Shown here piece after piece: positions 7,278 through 16,400 of a stretch of DNA of 19,070 nt. Position 1 is the first letter of the stretch. Every line of letters begins with the position of its first letter. The stretch covers positions 1-19,070 of the forward strand of contig DFYK01000049.1 in the NCBI GenBank assembly GCA_002383605.1, given 5' to 3'. Position numbers and translations under genes: made by a program. Source of the stretch: Proteiniphilum sp. UBA4084 (lineage in GTDB: Bacteria; Bacteroidota; Bacteroidia; Bacteroidales; Dysgonomonadaceae). The notes under the pieces are model-generated. The model searched no databases, had not been told where the DNA came from, and saw only the letters and a program-made list of their open reading frames with translations.

Positions 7278-8429
7278 CTATTTATCGATATCAGATCCCG
7301 GAGCTGCGGGGAGGTTGTAAACACCCTCAATCAGGATCTCCCGATCGGGTACATCACTGAGTATCTCCACGTAATTTCCCGACCGCATTCCGGTAATCAC
7401 CTCAAGAGGCTTGAAATAGTAGTCGTCACCCTCTCTTTTTGCCAGCATATAAATCCGCTCCGTTTCATCGGTAGTCTCCAATGAATGCTCCGGTATCCCT
7501 TTTCCGTTCTGTTCAGCCAGGATCACATCGGCCACCACGTACAGGTTGTGAATAAATGCTTCAGCATGCTGTTCAAAATTGGCGATGCAGGTGATGGTTT
7601 TCTTTTCCGGATCGGTAGCCTTTCCTATCTGTGTGAGATGTGCACGGTATTTTTTTGCAGGATTGTCGGGATGATAAAATTCAACCGGCTGTCCTGTATC
7701 CAGTCTCGGTATATCCTTCTCATACAGGTCAAGCTGCAGGTACAGACTATTCAGATTAACCATTCTCATCAGGCTTTTATCGGGTGTGACATACTCTCCC
7801 GGCATACAATCTACCCGGATGATGTGTCCGCTGATTGGCGCAGTGATGTTTAGCAGCGGTTGAAGGTTCCCTTTTTCTACACTTTCCGGGTTCACGCCCA
7901 GAAGGAGCAGTCGCTGCTTCATTCCCTTATATCGGGCAGAGAGACCCTGATAAATACTTTCGGCCGCTACCAGTTCCCTTTTGGACGTGATGGTGTCGGC
8001 ATAAAGAGCTTCCAGCCGTTCATATGCCAGTTTGGCCTCTCTGTATCTGGCACTGATGTCGATAAAGCTCTGCTGCAACTCCAAAAACTCGTTACTCTCC
8101 ACGGTACAGAGCAGACTTCCTGTCGTTGTATAATCACCCGGTTCGCGGGAGATATGGCGAACTGTTCCTGAAAGGCGACTGCCGACTTGTGCCTGTCCAT
8201 TTACCGAGGAGATGATGCGCCCGTTCACCCTCAATCTTCCGGAGAAAGGCAGACTCCGAAGGGTATCCAGCTGCATACCCATTGCTTCAAACTGTGCCCC
8301 TGTGACATGAATCCATGCAGAATCGTTTTTTGTAGCCGGTTGTGTGTCGGCTCTCTGCGATGATCTGCCTCCACATGCGCTAAGCAGCATCACGATGCCC
8401 AGGGAGAGTATTATGTTTTTCCTTCTCAT
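7278..8429 (-). CDS. Heavy-metal RND efflux periplasmic adaptor (membrane fusion protein), lipoprotein, CzcB-like
   Basis: 383 aa. Signal ending in lipobox LSAC (Cys19) anchors it to a membrane facing the periplasm, where it would bridge the RND pump and an outer-membrane channel. Adaptor architecture is visible: first lipoyl half-motif around 70-108 (GSRLSGTVRHI, then REPGDYTTTGSLL), a helical hairpin about 112-175 rich in Leu/Glu/Arg, second lipoyl half (ITAPISGHIIRVD, then PGEYV), a beta-barrel (LYLQLDLYEKDIPRL onward) and a membrane-proximal domain ending near EGVYNLPAAPG. The ATG overlaps the pump stop codon by one base (TGATG), so translation is probably coupled. No channel gene follows: the next gene is the unrelated DUF4199-like one 74 bases on. 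Metal specificity cannot be read from the adaptor. Confidence 0.9.
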   Translation of the reverse strand: MRRKNIILSLGIVMLLSACGGRSSQRADTQPATKNDSAWIHVTGAQFEAMGMQLDTLRSLPFSGRLRVNGRIISSVNGQAQVGSRLSGTVRHISREPGDYTTTGSLLCTVESNEFLELQQSFIDISARYREAKLAYERLEALYADTITSKRELVAAESIYQGLSARYKGMKQRLLLLGVNPESVEKGNLQPLLNITAPISGHIIRVDCMPGEYVTPDKSLMRMVNLNSLYLQLDLYEKDIPRLDTGQPVEFYHPDNPAKKYRAHLTQIGKATDPEKKTITCIANFEQHAEAFIHNLYVVADVILAEQNGKGIPEHSLETTDETERIYMLAKREGDDYYFKPLEVITGMRSGNYVEILSDVPDREILIEGVYNLPAAPGSDIDK

Positions 8430-11400
8430 CAGAACAGATATTTTTTATTGCGTTTGTCGTCCATGAAATATCCATATAATAATGGCAATACGATCATTGT
8501 AAGGAAAGTTGATGTGATCAGACCGCCAATCACAACCGTTGCCAAAGGACGTTGCACCTCGGCTCCGGCAGAGGTTGAGACTGCCATGGGAAGAAACCCA
8601 AGCGCAGCTGCCGATGCGGTTAGTATAACCGGACGTAGCCGGCCCATGGACCCCTGGATGATCAGGTCGTGCATCTTCATGTTGGGATGTGATTCGCGCA
8701 ACTCCTTAAAATGTTCAATCAGCACAATGCCGTTGAGCACAGCCACGCCGAAGAGAGCGATAAACCCAACACCGGCAGAGATGCTGAAAGGCATTCCCCT
8801 CATCCAGAGAGCCAGTACGCCCCCCACTACGGAGAGAGGGATGGCTGAAAAAATGATCAGTGACTCTTTGATGGAGCTGAATGCAAAGTTCAACAAGAGG
8901 AATATGAGTGCCAGCGCAATAGGGATCACGACGATAAGACGGGACGCTGCGTTGGTCAGGTTTTGATACTGGCCTCCATATTCCAGATAATATCCCGGCT
9001 GAAGATTTACTTTTTCTTCCACGGTCTGTTGAATATCCTTCACGACCGACTGCAGGTCTCTGTTTCGCACGTTCACACTTACCACCACGCGTCTGCGGGT
9101 ATTGTCGCGTGATATCTTTGCCGGACCGGTACTGTATGCGATCTCGGCCAACTCACTCAATCTTATCTGATTTCCATCGGGCAGCTTCACAAACATCTGT
9201 CGGATGTTTTCGATATCCTGTCTGAAATCATCCCTGAAGCGCACGACAAGATCGAAGCGACGTTCCTGTTCAAAAATGATTCCGGTTGCCTCACCACCAA
9301 AAGCCATCCGCAAATATTGATTCAGTGTGGCGATGGAAACGCCATAATAGGCCAGCTTATCCCGTTTGTAGGATACCCGCATCTGCGGAAGGCCGGCCGT
9401 TTTCTCCACGATCACATCGGCAGCTCCGGGAATAGTCTCTGCAAGACGACCTATCTCAACCGCTTTGTCGGCCAGATAATCGAGATCTTCACCAAATACC
9501 TTGATGGCAATATCAGAACGAACACCTGTAACCAGTTCATTGAAACGCATTTCAATAGGTTGGGTGAACTCATACTCAATGCCAGGAAAGACGGAAAGTG
9601 CCTCTTTGAATTGATCGGCCAGTTCTTCCTTGCTTTTGGCATTGACCCATTTCTTCTTCGGATGCAAACGGATGATCATGTCTATTTCTTCCATCGACAT
9701 GGGATCTGTGGGCACCTCTGCGGCACCGATGCGGCTCACAATCTGGTCCACCTCAACAAAATTCTCTTTCAAAATGCGTTCCATCCGGGTCGTCATTTCG
9801 ATGGTCTTCTCCAATGATGTCCCCGTCTTCAATACGGGTTGTATTACAAAGTCACCTTCGTCGAGCGTTGGAGTGAATTCGGCTCCCAGCCTGGGAAAGA
9901 TAATCACTGCCGATGCCAGCAGGGCTGCAGACAGGATCAGGATTGCTTTTTTATGTTGGCAGGCCCACTGAATAGATGGATGATAGGTCTTATAGGCAAG
10001 TTTCATCAACCTCGACTGATTGTTCCTGTTCTCCTCTTTCGGCTTCATGAAGAGCGCCGAAGCCACCGGAAGCCAGGTCATGCCAAAGATGGATGCTCCT
10101 ATTACGGCGAAACTAAATGTCAGCGCCATGGGACGAAACATTTTTCCCTCCACGCCCGACAGCGTCAGAATAGGCAGGAAAACAATCAGGATGATCAGCT
10201 GTCCGAAGATGGCGGAGTTCATCATTTTGGATGTGGCATCCATCGTGATTTGGTTGATGAAGGGATGTCTTTGCCCGGCAGGCAACTGTCTGAGCATGCC
10301 ATAATTTCTGTTCAGCTGAAGTGCCACAAACTCGGCAACGATCACGCCGCCATCGATGATAATACCAAAGTCCAGTGCACCCAGGCTCATCAGGTTTGCA
10401 TCAATCCTGAAGAGATACATCATGGAGAGCGTGAACAGCAGCGAAAGCGGTATGATGGAGGCGATGATCAATGCTGTGCGTATATTTCCCAGAATGAGCA
10501 CCACGATGATGATGACGATCAGAATGCCGATAAGCAGGTTTTCGAGAATGGTAAACGTAGTCCGTCCGATCAGTTCGCTTCGGTCGACGATGGGATTAAT
10601 GAAAACTCCTTCCGGCAGTGATTGCTGTACTTCTTCCACGCGTGCTTTCACCGCTCTGATAACTGATTGTGAATCGGCATCCTTCAGCATCATTACCTGT
10701 CCCATCACCTTTTCTCCTTCTCCATTGGCGGTGATTGCACCAAACCGAGTCGCATGTCCAAACTGCACGGTGGCAATGTCGCGGATGAGCACTGGTGTAC
10801 CGTTCCGTGTTTTTATGACCACATTGCGGATATCATCCAGGGATTGGATGGATCCGTCTCCTCTGATAAAATAACTTTGGTTGTCCTTCTCAATATAGGA
10901 TCCCCCGGATATGTCGTTGTTGTTTTTTAATGCATCAAACACCTCGAGTAGCGTGATGTCGAGGCTGTGCAGTATTTCCGGATTGATGGCAACTTCATAC
11001 TGCTTCAGATAGCCTCCCCAGGTGTTTACCTCCACCACGCCGGTAATGCCGGAGAGTTGCCGTTTAACGATCCAGTCCTGCATGGTGCGGAGCTCCGCAA
11101 TTGTGTAACGATCTTTCTGCTCTGGCTTCACATCGAGAATATACTGATAAATTTCTCCCAAACCGGTAGTCACCGGTCCCATGAAGGGTTTGCCAAAACC
11201 TTCCGGAATATTTTCAGATGCCTCTGTAATTTTCTCGGCAATCAGTTGCCGAGGCAGGTAGGTACCAAGTGACTCGTCGAAAACGATGGTCACCACGGAG
11301 AGTCCGAACTTCGAGACCGACCTGATCTCCTGAACACCAGGCAGATTAGCCATGACCAGTTCAACGGGCATGGTGATGTATTGTTCTACATCTTGTGTGG

Positions 11401-11569
11401 AAAGATTGGTGGATGTGGTGATTACCTGCACCTGGTTGTTGGTGATATCGGGAACGGCGCCCACAGAGAGGCGTGATACAGAGAAAAGCCCGAAAATAAT
11501 CACTGTAAGTACAAAAAGGATGATGACGAGCTTATGTGATACACTAAAATGGATGATTTTGTCTAACAT
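8429..11569 (-). CDS. Heavy-metal RND efflux pump, CzcA-like, divalent-type residue pattern (pump 1)
   Basis: 1046 aa, full length for the heavy-metal RND class: a proton-driven inner-membrane trimer that expels metal ions from periplasm and cytoplasm. Two repeats of six membrane segments surround two large periplasmic loops. The membrane segment 4 motif DFGIIIDGGVIVAEF (400-414) keeps the three acidic positions D400, D406 and E413 that characterise divalent-cation (Zn/Co/Cd/Ni) pumps. The three methionines of the Cu/Ag pump CusA are replaced by Q, E and E in the blocks VIQPVLKTG, EEIDMIIRL and FNELVTGVRS (my alignment by eye). Further family blocks: AVPDITNNQVQV near the N-terminus and FIALFGVAVLNGIVLIEHF in the C-terminal half. 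The ATG at 11567-11569 lies about 40 bases past a promoter core. Divalent metal export is a reasonable inference; the ion itself is not determined. Confidence 0.95.
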   Translation of the reverse strand: MLDKIIHFSVSHKLVIILFVLTVIIFGLFSVSRLSVGAVPDITNNQVQVITTSTNLSTQDVEQYITMPVELVMANLPGVQEIRSVSKFGLSVVTIVFDESLGTYLPRQLIAEKITEASENIPEGFGKPFMGPVTTGLGEIYQYILDVKPEQKDRYTIAELRTMQDWIVKRQLSGITGVVEVNTWGGYLKQYEVAINPEILHSLDITLLEVFDALKNNNDISGGSYIEKDNQSYFIRGDGSIQSLDDIRNVVIKTRNGTPVLIRDIATVQFGHATRFGAITANGEGEKVMGQVMMLKDADSQSVIRAVKARVEEVQQSLPEGVFINPIVDRSELIGRTTFTILENLLIGILIVIIIVVLILGNIRTALIIASIIPLSLLFTLSMMYLFRIDANLMSLGALDFGIIIDGGVIVAEFVALQLNRNYGMLRQLPAGQRHPFINQITMDATSKMMNSAIFGQLIILIVFLPILTLSGVEGKMFRPMALTFSFAVIGASIFGMTWLPVASALFMKPKEENRNNQSRLMKLAYKTYHPSIQWACQHKKAILILSAALLASAVIIFPRLGAEFTPTLDEGDFVIQPVLKTGTSLEKTIEMTTRMERILKENFVEVDQIVSRIGAAEVPTDPMSMEEIDMIIRLHPKKKWVNAKSKEELADQFKEALSVFPGIEYEFTQPIEMRFNELVTGVRSDIAIKVFGEDLDYLADKAVEIGRLAETIPGAADVIVEKTAGLPQMRVSYKRDKLAYYGVSIATLNQYLRMAFGGEATGIIFEQERRFDLVVRFRDDFRQDIENIRQMFVKLPDGNQIRLSELAEIAYSTGPAKISRDNTRRRVVVSVNVRNRDLQSVVKDIQQTVEEKVNLQPGYYLEYGGQYQNLTNAASRLIVVIPIALALIFLLLNFAFSSIKESLIIFSAIPLSVVGGVLALWMRGMPFSISAGVGFIALFGVAVLNGIVLIEHFKELRESHPNMKMHDLIIQGSMGRLRPVILTASAAALGFLPMAVSTSAGAEVQRPLATVVIGGLITSTFLTMIVLPLLYGYFMDDKRNKKYLF

Positions 11570-11607
11570 TTTTCCGGTATATCAGATACTTATTCCTTGT
11601 TCTGCTA

Positions 11608-11615
11608 CAAATATA
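11608..11615 (-). promoter_or_regulatory. Promoter core for the pump 1 - adaptor operon
   Basis: On the minus strand TATATTTG fits TAnnTTTG. The expected -33 site is only GTTT-like, so the promoter may be weak or activator-dependent. Initiation near 11601 gives a leader of about 30 nt. It lies about 90 bp from the divergent core at 11703-11710. Confidence 0.5.
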
Positions 11616-11702
11616 TGCTTTTTTACGGAATAAAAACGGTTCATTTCTGCCAATTTTCGATGTGCAGGTTGCTTTTTCAGTCCCGTTGACGTATTTTTGT
11701 TT

Positions 11703-11710
11703 TATCTTTG
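11703..11710 (+). promoter_or_regulatory. Promoter core for the plus-strand metal-efflux operon
   Basis: TATCTTTG matches TAnnTTTG. The -33 region has no good TTTG (only TTGAC too close, at 11686-11690), which suggests regulated use. Initiation would fall near 11716, so a start codon at the TTG of 11708-11710 is unlikely: it would be upstream of the transcript. This argues for the TTG at 11720 or 11735. Confidence 0.5.
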
Positions 11711-11719
11711 TCGACTAGA

Positions 11720-12169
11720 TTGCCGAAAAAATATTTGAAACGAATCGCAACCATATCCGTTATTGCTTTTGCGAGCATGTTAATGCTGGCTCTCTCTGTT
11801 ATTCCGCATCATCATCACAATGATGGGATGCCTTGCTTTCAGACTGGGCGGATGGAACATGATTGTGGCAAGCAACACGCGCACCATCATAACCCTGCAT
11901 CGGATAACAGTCCTGAAAATTCAAACTGCGTTGTGCATACCAATTTTATTGCCCAACAAGCAGATTCCGGGGGGCGTTTCAAATCATTCTCACCCGCTCA
12001 AGCTGATAATCATTCATTTTATCCTGGCTTGTTTTTTTCTGTTTTGGCGGATTTCACCTTCTCGCTTTCGGATGAGAAACCGGATTATGGCGAGTTTATT
12101 TTTGCCTTTTCTTCTTTCGAAAACCACAACCCGATTGGGTTACGTGCTCCTCCTTATTTCTTTATCTGA
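11720..12169 (+). CDS. Small exported His/Cys-rich protein, possibly DUF6769-like; candidate periplasmic metal binder
   Basis: About 149 aa. There is no early ATG; TTG codons at 11708, 11720 and 11735 are in frame and the first ATG is at 11777, inside the hydrophobic core. I take 11720; 11735, giving MKRIATISV, is nearly as good. Numbering from 11720: a basic start and hydrophobic segment (about 8-28) form a signal peptide or anchor, directly followed by HHHH (30-33), C39, H47, C49, H53, HHH (55-57), C70 and H73. Clusters of His and Cys just outside the membrane suggest binding of soft or borderline metal ions. The rest (85-149) is aromatic and polar with no motif I recognise, ending YFFI. 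Small His-rich proteins of this shape precede metal RND genes in other Bacteroidota; the DUF6769 name is from memory. Its place as first gene suggests a metal chaperone or sensor for the pump (inference). Confidence 0.75.
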   Translation: MPKKYLKRIATISVIAFASMLMLALSVIPHHHHNDGMPCFQTGRMEHDCGKQHAHHHNPASDNSPENSNCVVHTNFIAQQADSGGRFKSFSPAQADNHSFYPGLFFSVLADFTFSLSDEKPDYGEFIFAFSSFENHNPIGLRAPPYFFI

Positions 12170-12189
12170 GATTATTTTTTCAAATAATC
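12170..12189 (+). other. AT-rich hairpin after the His/Cys-rich gene
   Basis: GATTATTT (12170-12177) and AAATAATC (12182-12189) pair perfectly around a 4-nt loop, starting one base after the stop codon. No T-run follows, so it is not a convincing terminator; it may shape mRNA processing or reduce readthrough into the adaptor gene. The rest of the 117-base gap to 12287 shows no TAnnTTTG core, so the downstream genes probably depend on the promoter before 11720. Confidence 0.3.
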
Positions 12190-12286
12190 ACAATGTGGAT
12201 TACCTGTTTTTGAGAATTGTGCTCAATAACGGATAGTCCTGCCATCCATTAATTCTTCATTTAGTTCATAATCCATTCAATCATTT

Positions 12287-13462
12287 ATGAGAACAATTAT
12301 TGTTTCTTTATTAATAGCCACAACTTTATTAATGCCGGGCTGTAACGAAAATAAAGATCAGAATAAAAACGCAGGAGACGGATATGATCATTCTGCAACG
12401 GGTATTCACAATGACGATGTTGAAACCTCAACAAAACATATAGATGAAATACATTTTTCCAAAGTCCAGGCGGAAGCTGTCGGGTTAACTTTGGAGACAG
12501 TTTCACCGGGAACATTTCGGGAAGTCATTAAAACGAGTGGACAAATTCTTTCGTCACAGGGAGATGAAACCACCATCGCTTCTACAGCCAACGGAATTGT
12601 GTCGTTTGCCAATCGTTCAATTGCGATAGGGACAACAATTCGTGCCGGTGAAACAGTAGTCAGTGTTTCAGCACAAAGACTTCCCGACGGAGACCCTCTG
12701 GCAAAAGCAAAAGTGACATATGAAACAGCTCTGAAAGCGTTTCAACGGGCCGAAAATCTGGTGAAAGACCAGATTATTTCCGAGAAAGATTTTGAACAGG
12801 CGCGCTTATTTTACGAAAATGCCAAAACTGCCTATGAGGCACAGGCTTCAAATTATAATGCAGGTGGTGTAAGTGTGACTTCACCTCTCGGCGGGTATGT
12901 GAAAAATCTTTTTGTCAGTCAGGGCGATTTTGTTTCGGTGGGACAACCCATTGCTATGGTGTCACAAAACAGGAGGCTTCAACTTCGTGCTGAAGTACCC
13001 GAGACTCATTTCAAAAACATTCCATCCATTCAGGGTGCAAATTTTAAAATGGCATATGATGACCGGCTTTACAGGCTTTCCGATCTGAACGGGCGATTGC
13101 TCTCATTCGGAAAAGCATCGGACGGGCAGTCATTTTTTATACCGGTAACCTTTGAGTTTGACAATGTAGGCGACATTATACCGGGATCGTTTGCCGAAGT
13201 TTACCTGCTTTCTGTCCCACACGAAAATGTGATTTCAGTGCCTGTTTCTGCTATTACTGAAGAACAAGGTCTCTATTTCCTTTATATTCAGCTTGATGAA
13301 GAAGGATACAAAAAACAGGAGGTAACGTTGGGATTAAGTGACGGAGCACGTGTACAAGTAATTGATGGATTAAAACAGGGTGACAAAGTGGTCATTCATG
13401 GCGTGTATCAGATCAAATTGGCAGCAACTTCTTCGATAATGCCAGAAGCACACGCTCATTAA
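12287..13462 (+). CDS. Heavy-metal RND efflux periplasmic adaptor, lipoprotein (CusB/CzcB-like)
   Basis: 391 aa. Signal ends in a PGC-type lipobox (LLMPGC, Cys19). The mature N-terminus is hydrophilic and Asn/Asp-rich with scattered histidines (H35, H41, H51, H56), and the protein ends HAH (389-391); both ends could hand metal to the pump. Adaptor domains in order: lipoyl half (about 95-128, with ANGIVSF and IRAGETVVSVS), helical hairpin (about 137-190), second lipoyl half (VTSPLGGYVKNLFV, 197-210, then QGDFVSVGQPI), beta-barrel (LQLRAEVPETHF onward) and membrane-proximal domain (ENVISVPVSAI to DGLKQGDKVVIHGVYQIK). It is clearly different in sequence from the adaptor at 7278-8429, so the two pairs are not a recent duplication. 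The pump gene follows after 21 bases. Confidence 0.9.
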   Translation: MRTIIVSLLIATTLLMPGCNENKDQNKNAGDGYDHSATGIHNDDVETSTKHIDEIHFSKVQAEAVGLTLETVSPGTFREVIKTSGQILSSQGDETTIASTANGIVSFANRSIAIGTTIRAGETVVSVSAQRLPDGDPLAKAKVTYETALKAFQRAENLVKDQIISEKDFEQARLFYENAKTAYEAQASNYNAGGVSVTSPLGGYVKNLFVSQGDFVSVGQPIAMVSQNRRLQLRAEVPETHFKNIPSIQGANFKMAYDDRLYRLSDLNGRLLSFGKASDGQSFFIPVTFEFDNVGDIIPGSFAEVYLLSVPHENVISVPVSAITEEQGLYFLYIQLDEEGYKKQEVTLGLSDGARVQVIDGLKQGDKVVIHGVYQIKLAATSSIMPEAHAH

Positions 13463-13483
13463 TCTAAAATTGGTCAGGGAATT

Positions 13484-16400
13484 ATGTTAAATAAGATAAT
13501 TAAATTTTCATTAAATAACCGGATGGTTATTTTGGTGACATTAGTACTGCTGATGGTGGCAGGAATTTACACAGCCTCCAATATGGAAGTGGATGTCTTT
13601 CCCGATTTAAATGCACCTACAGTGGTTGTCATGACCGAAGCACAGGGAATGGCACCCGAAGAAGTGGAACGCCTGGTAACCTTTCCCGTGGAAACTGCCC
13701 TAAACGGGGCAACGGATGTAAGACGTGTCCGTTCTTCGTCTACCACCGGATTTTCGGTTGTCTGGGTAGAATTCGACTGGGGCACCGATATTTATATAGC
13801 AAGACAAATTGTTTCCGAGAAACTGGCAGTTGTAAAAGATGCTCTGCCTTCCAACGTGGGAAATCCCACCCTGGGTCCGCAATCCTCTATCATGGGCGAA
13901 GTAATGATTATCGGACTCACAGCCGACAGGACATCGATGCAGGATTTGCGTACGATTGCCGACTGGACAATCCGTCCCCGCCTGCTTTCCACCGGAGGTG
14001 TGGCACAGGTAACCGTGCTGGGTGGCGAAATCAAAGAATATCAGATTTTGCTTCATCCTGAAAAAATGAAGCATTACAATATACGACTTGACGAAGTGCT
14101 CAGCGTGGTGAAAGGAATGAATCAGAATGCGTCGGGCGGAGTGCTCAATGAATATGGGAACGAGTACATCATTCGCGGGATGCTCTCCACAAATAATCTG
14201 TCGGAATTGAAAAAATCGGTTGTGAAAATCGTAAATGACAGCCCCATACTCCTCGAAAGCATTGCAGAGGTAACGGTTGGCAACAAAGCGCCAAAATTAG
14301 GGACAGCCTCAGAAAGGGGTAAACCGGCCGTATTAATGACCGTCACAAAGCAGCCCGCAACCAGTACGATGGAGTTGACCGGTAAATTAGACCAGTCTAT
14401 TGCCGAGCTTCAGATGGTTATGCCATCGGATGTGAAACTGTCGACAGATATTTTTCGTCAGTCCCGTTTTATTGAAAGCTCCATCAATAATGTGCAAAAA
14501 TCATTGTTGGAAGGCGGTATTTTCGTGATTATCGTGCTTTTTATTTTTTTGATGAACACACGCACGACAATCATTTCACTTATCACGATTCCTATATCGC
14601 TCGTTGTGGCCATTCTTGTGCTAAAGTTGATGGGGTTGACAATCAATACAATGAGTCTTGGAGGTATGGCAATAGCCATTGGTTCACTTGTGGACGATGC
14701 CATTGTGGATGTCGAAAATATATTCAAAAGACTTCGTGAAAACCTGCAAAAACCAAAAGAGGAACAGCATACAGTTATGCAAGTAGTTTATCATGCTTCA
14801 AAAGAAGTGCGACTACCTATTCTCAATTCCACATTCATTATCATCGTAAGTTTCGTTCCGCTCTTTTTCCTGTCGGGAATGGAGGGACGGATGCTGGCTC
14901 CCCTCGGAATAGCTTTCATCGCGTCTTTGGTAGCATCTACAATCGTGGCACTAACGCTTACTCCCGTGCTAAGCAGTTACTTGCTTGGTAAAGAGAAAGC
15001 CAAAAATGGCAAGGTGGATGGGGAGCCGCTTATAGTGAGGTTTCTAAAGAAGTATTACGAAAAAGCATTACGCTGGACTTTACAAAACAAAAAAATGGTG
15101 CTTGGGGGGACGGGCGTCCTGCTGGTTATTACACTGATCATGTTCTTTACGCTCGGGCGGAGCTTTTTACCCCCCTTTAATGAGGGTTCTTTTACTATCA
15201 ATGTGAGTACCCTGCCGGGAATCTCTCTCGAAGAATCGGACAAAATAGGACGAATGGCTGAAGAGATACTGCTTTCCATTCCCGAAGTACAGACAGTGGG
15301 GCGCAAGACAGGACGTGCAGAACTGGATGAACATGCCCTGGGTGTAAATGTATCTGAAATTGAAGCTCCCGTTATGTTGGATAAACGTTCTAAAGATGAG
15401 ATTTTAGAAGAAATCCGCAAAAAAATGAAAGTGATCCCCGGGGCAAATATTGAAATAGGACAACCTATTTCACACCGACTCGATGCCATACTTTCCGGTA
15501 CACGTTCAAATATTGCCATCAAACTATTCGGAACCGATTTAAACAGCATGTTCGAGTTGGGTAATAAGATTAAATCTTCCATTCAAGATGTGGAAGGAAT
15601 CGTGGATTTAAATGTGGAGCAACAAGTGGAACGACCACAACTAAAAATAACCCCCAAACGGGAATTATTGGCAAGATACGGCATTTCTTTGCCTGAGTTC
15701 TCTGAAATTATCAGCGTCATGCTCGCAGGTGAGGTGGTCTCACAGGTATATGAAGGGAACCAGTCTTACGACCTTACGCTAAAAGTAAACGACGATAGTC
15801 GTAAATCGGCCGAACGCATTAAAAACCTTATTATTGATGCCAATGGACGGAAAATACTTTTGGGAAATATTGCGAATATCTTGTCTGTAACAGGGCCGAA
15901 TACCATTAATCGTGAAAATGTATCCCGTAAAATTGTTATTTCGGCAAATGTAACAGGAGGTGACTTACGCGGAGCGGTAAACGAAATTCAGCAAATAATA
16001 GACCGCGAAATAGAATTGCCTGCAGGGTATCACATTGAGTATGGCGGACAGTTTGAGAGCGAACAAAGTGCATCGCGTACGTTGTTAATCACCTCCATTT
16101 TCTCTGTTTTGGCGATTTTTTTGTTATTATTTAATCAGTTCCGGAGCGTCACTCAGTCGACAGTTATTTTACTCAACCTGCCACTGGCGCTCATTGGTGG
16201 AATTTTTACCCTGTTCTTCACGGGTGGAAATATCAGTATTCCGGCCATCATCGGTTTTATTTCGCTTTTCGGGATTGCCACGAGAAATGGCATGTTGCTG
16301 ATATCACGCTACAATGATTTGCAGAATGAAGGATTATCGGTACGTGAAAGTGTGATGCGTGGCTCGTTGGATCGTTTGAACCCGATATTGATGACCGCGC

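Noticed and set aside
9839..10621. 260-codon plus-strand open frame, His/Gln/Asp-rich
   Set aside because: It lies wholly antisense within the pump 1 gene, whose protein is conserved end to end; the composition is what the reverse of membrane-protein codons gives.
11820..12236. 138-codon plus-strand frame with hydrophobic stretches overlapping the His/Cys-rich gene
   Set aside because: It is shifted relative to a frame that has a signal segment and ordered His/Cys clusters; the hydrophobic look comes from reading that gene out of frame.
12170..12286. Separate promoter for the adaptor of pump 2
   Set aside because: No TAnnTTTG core was found in the gap; the TACCTGTTTTTG stretch does not fit the spacing.
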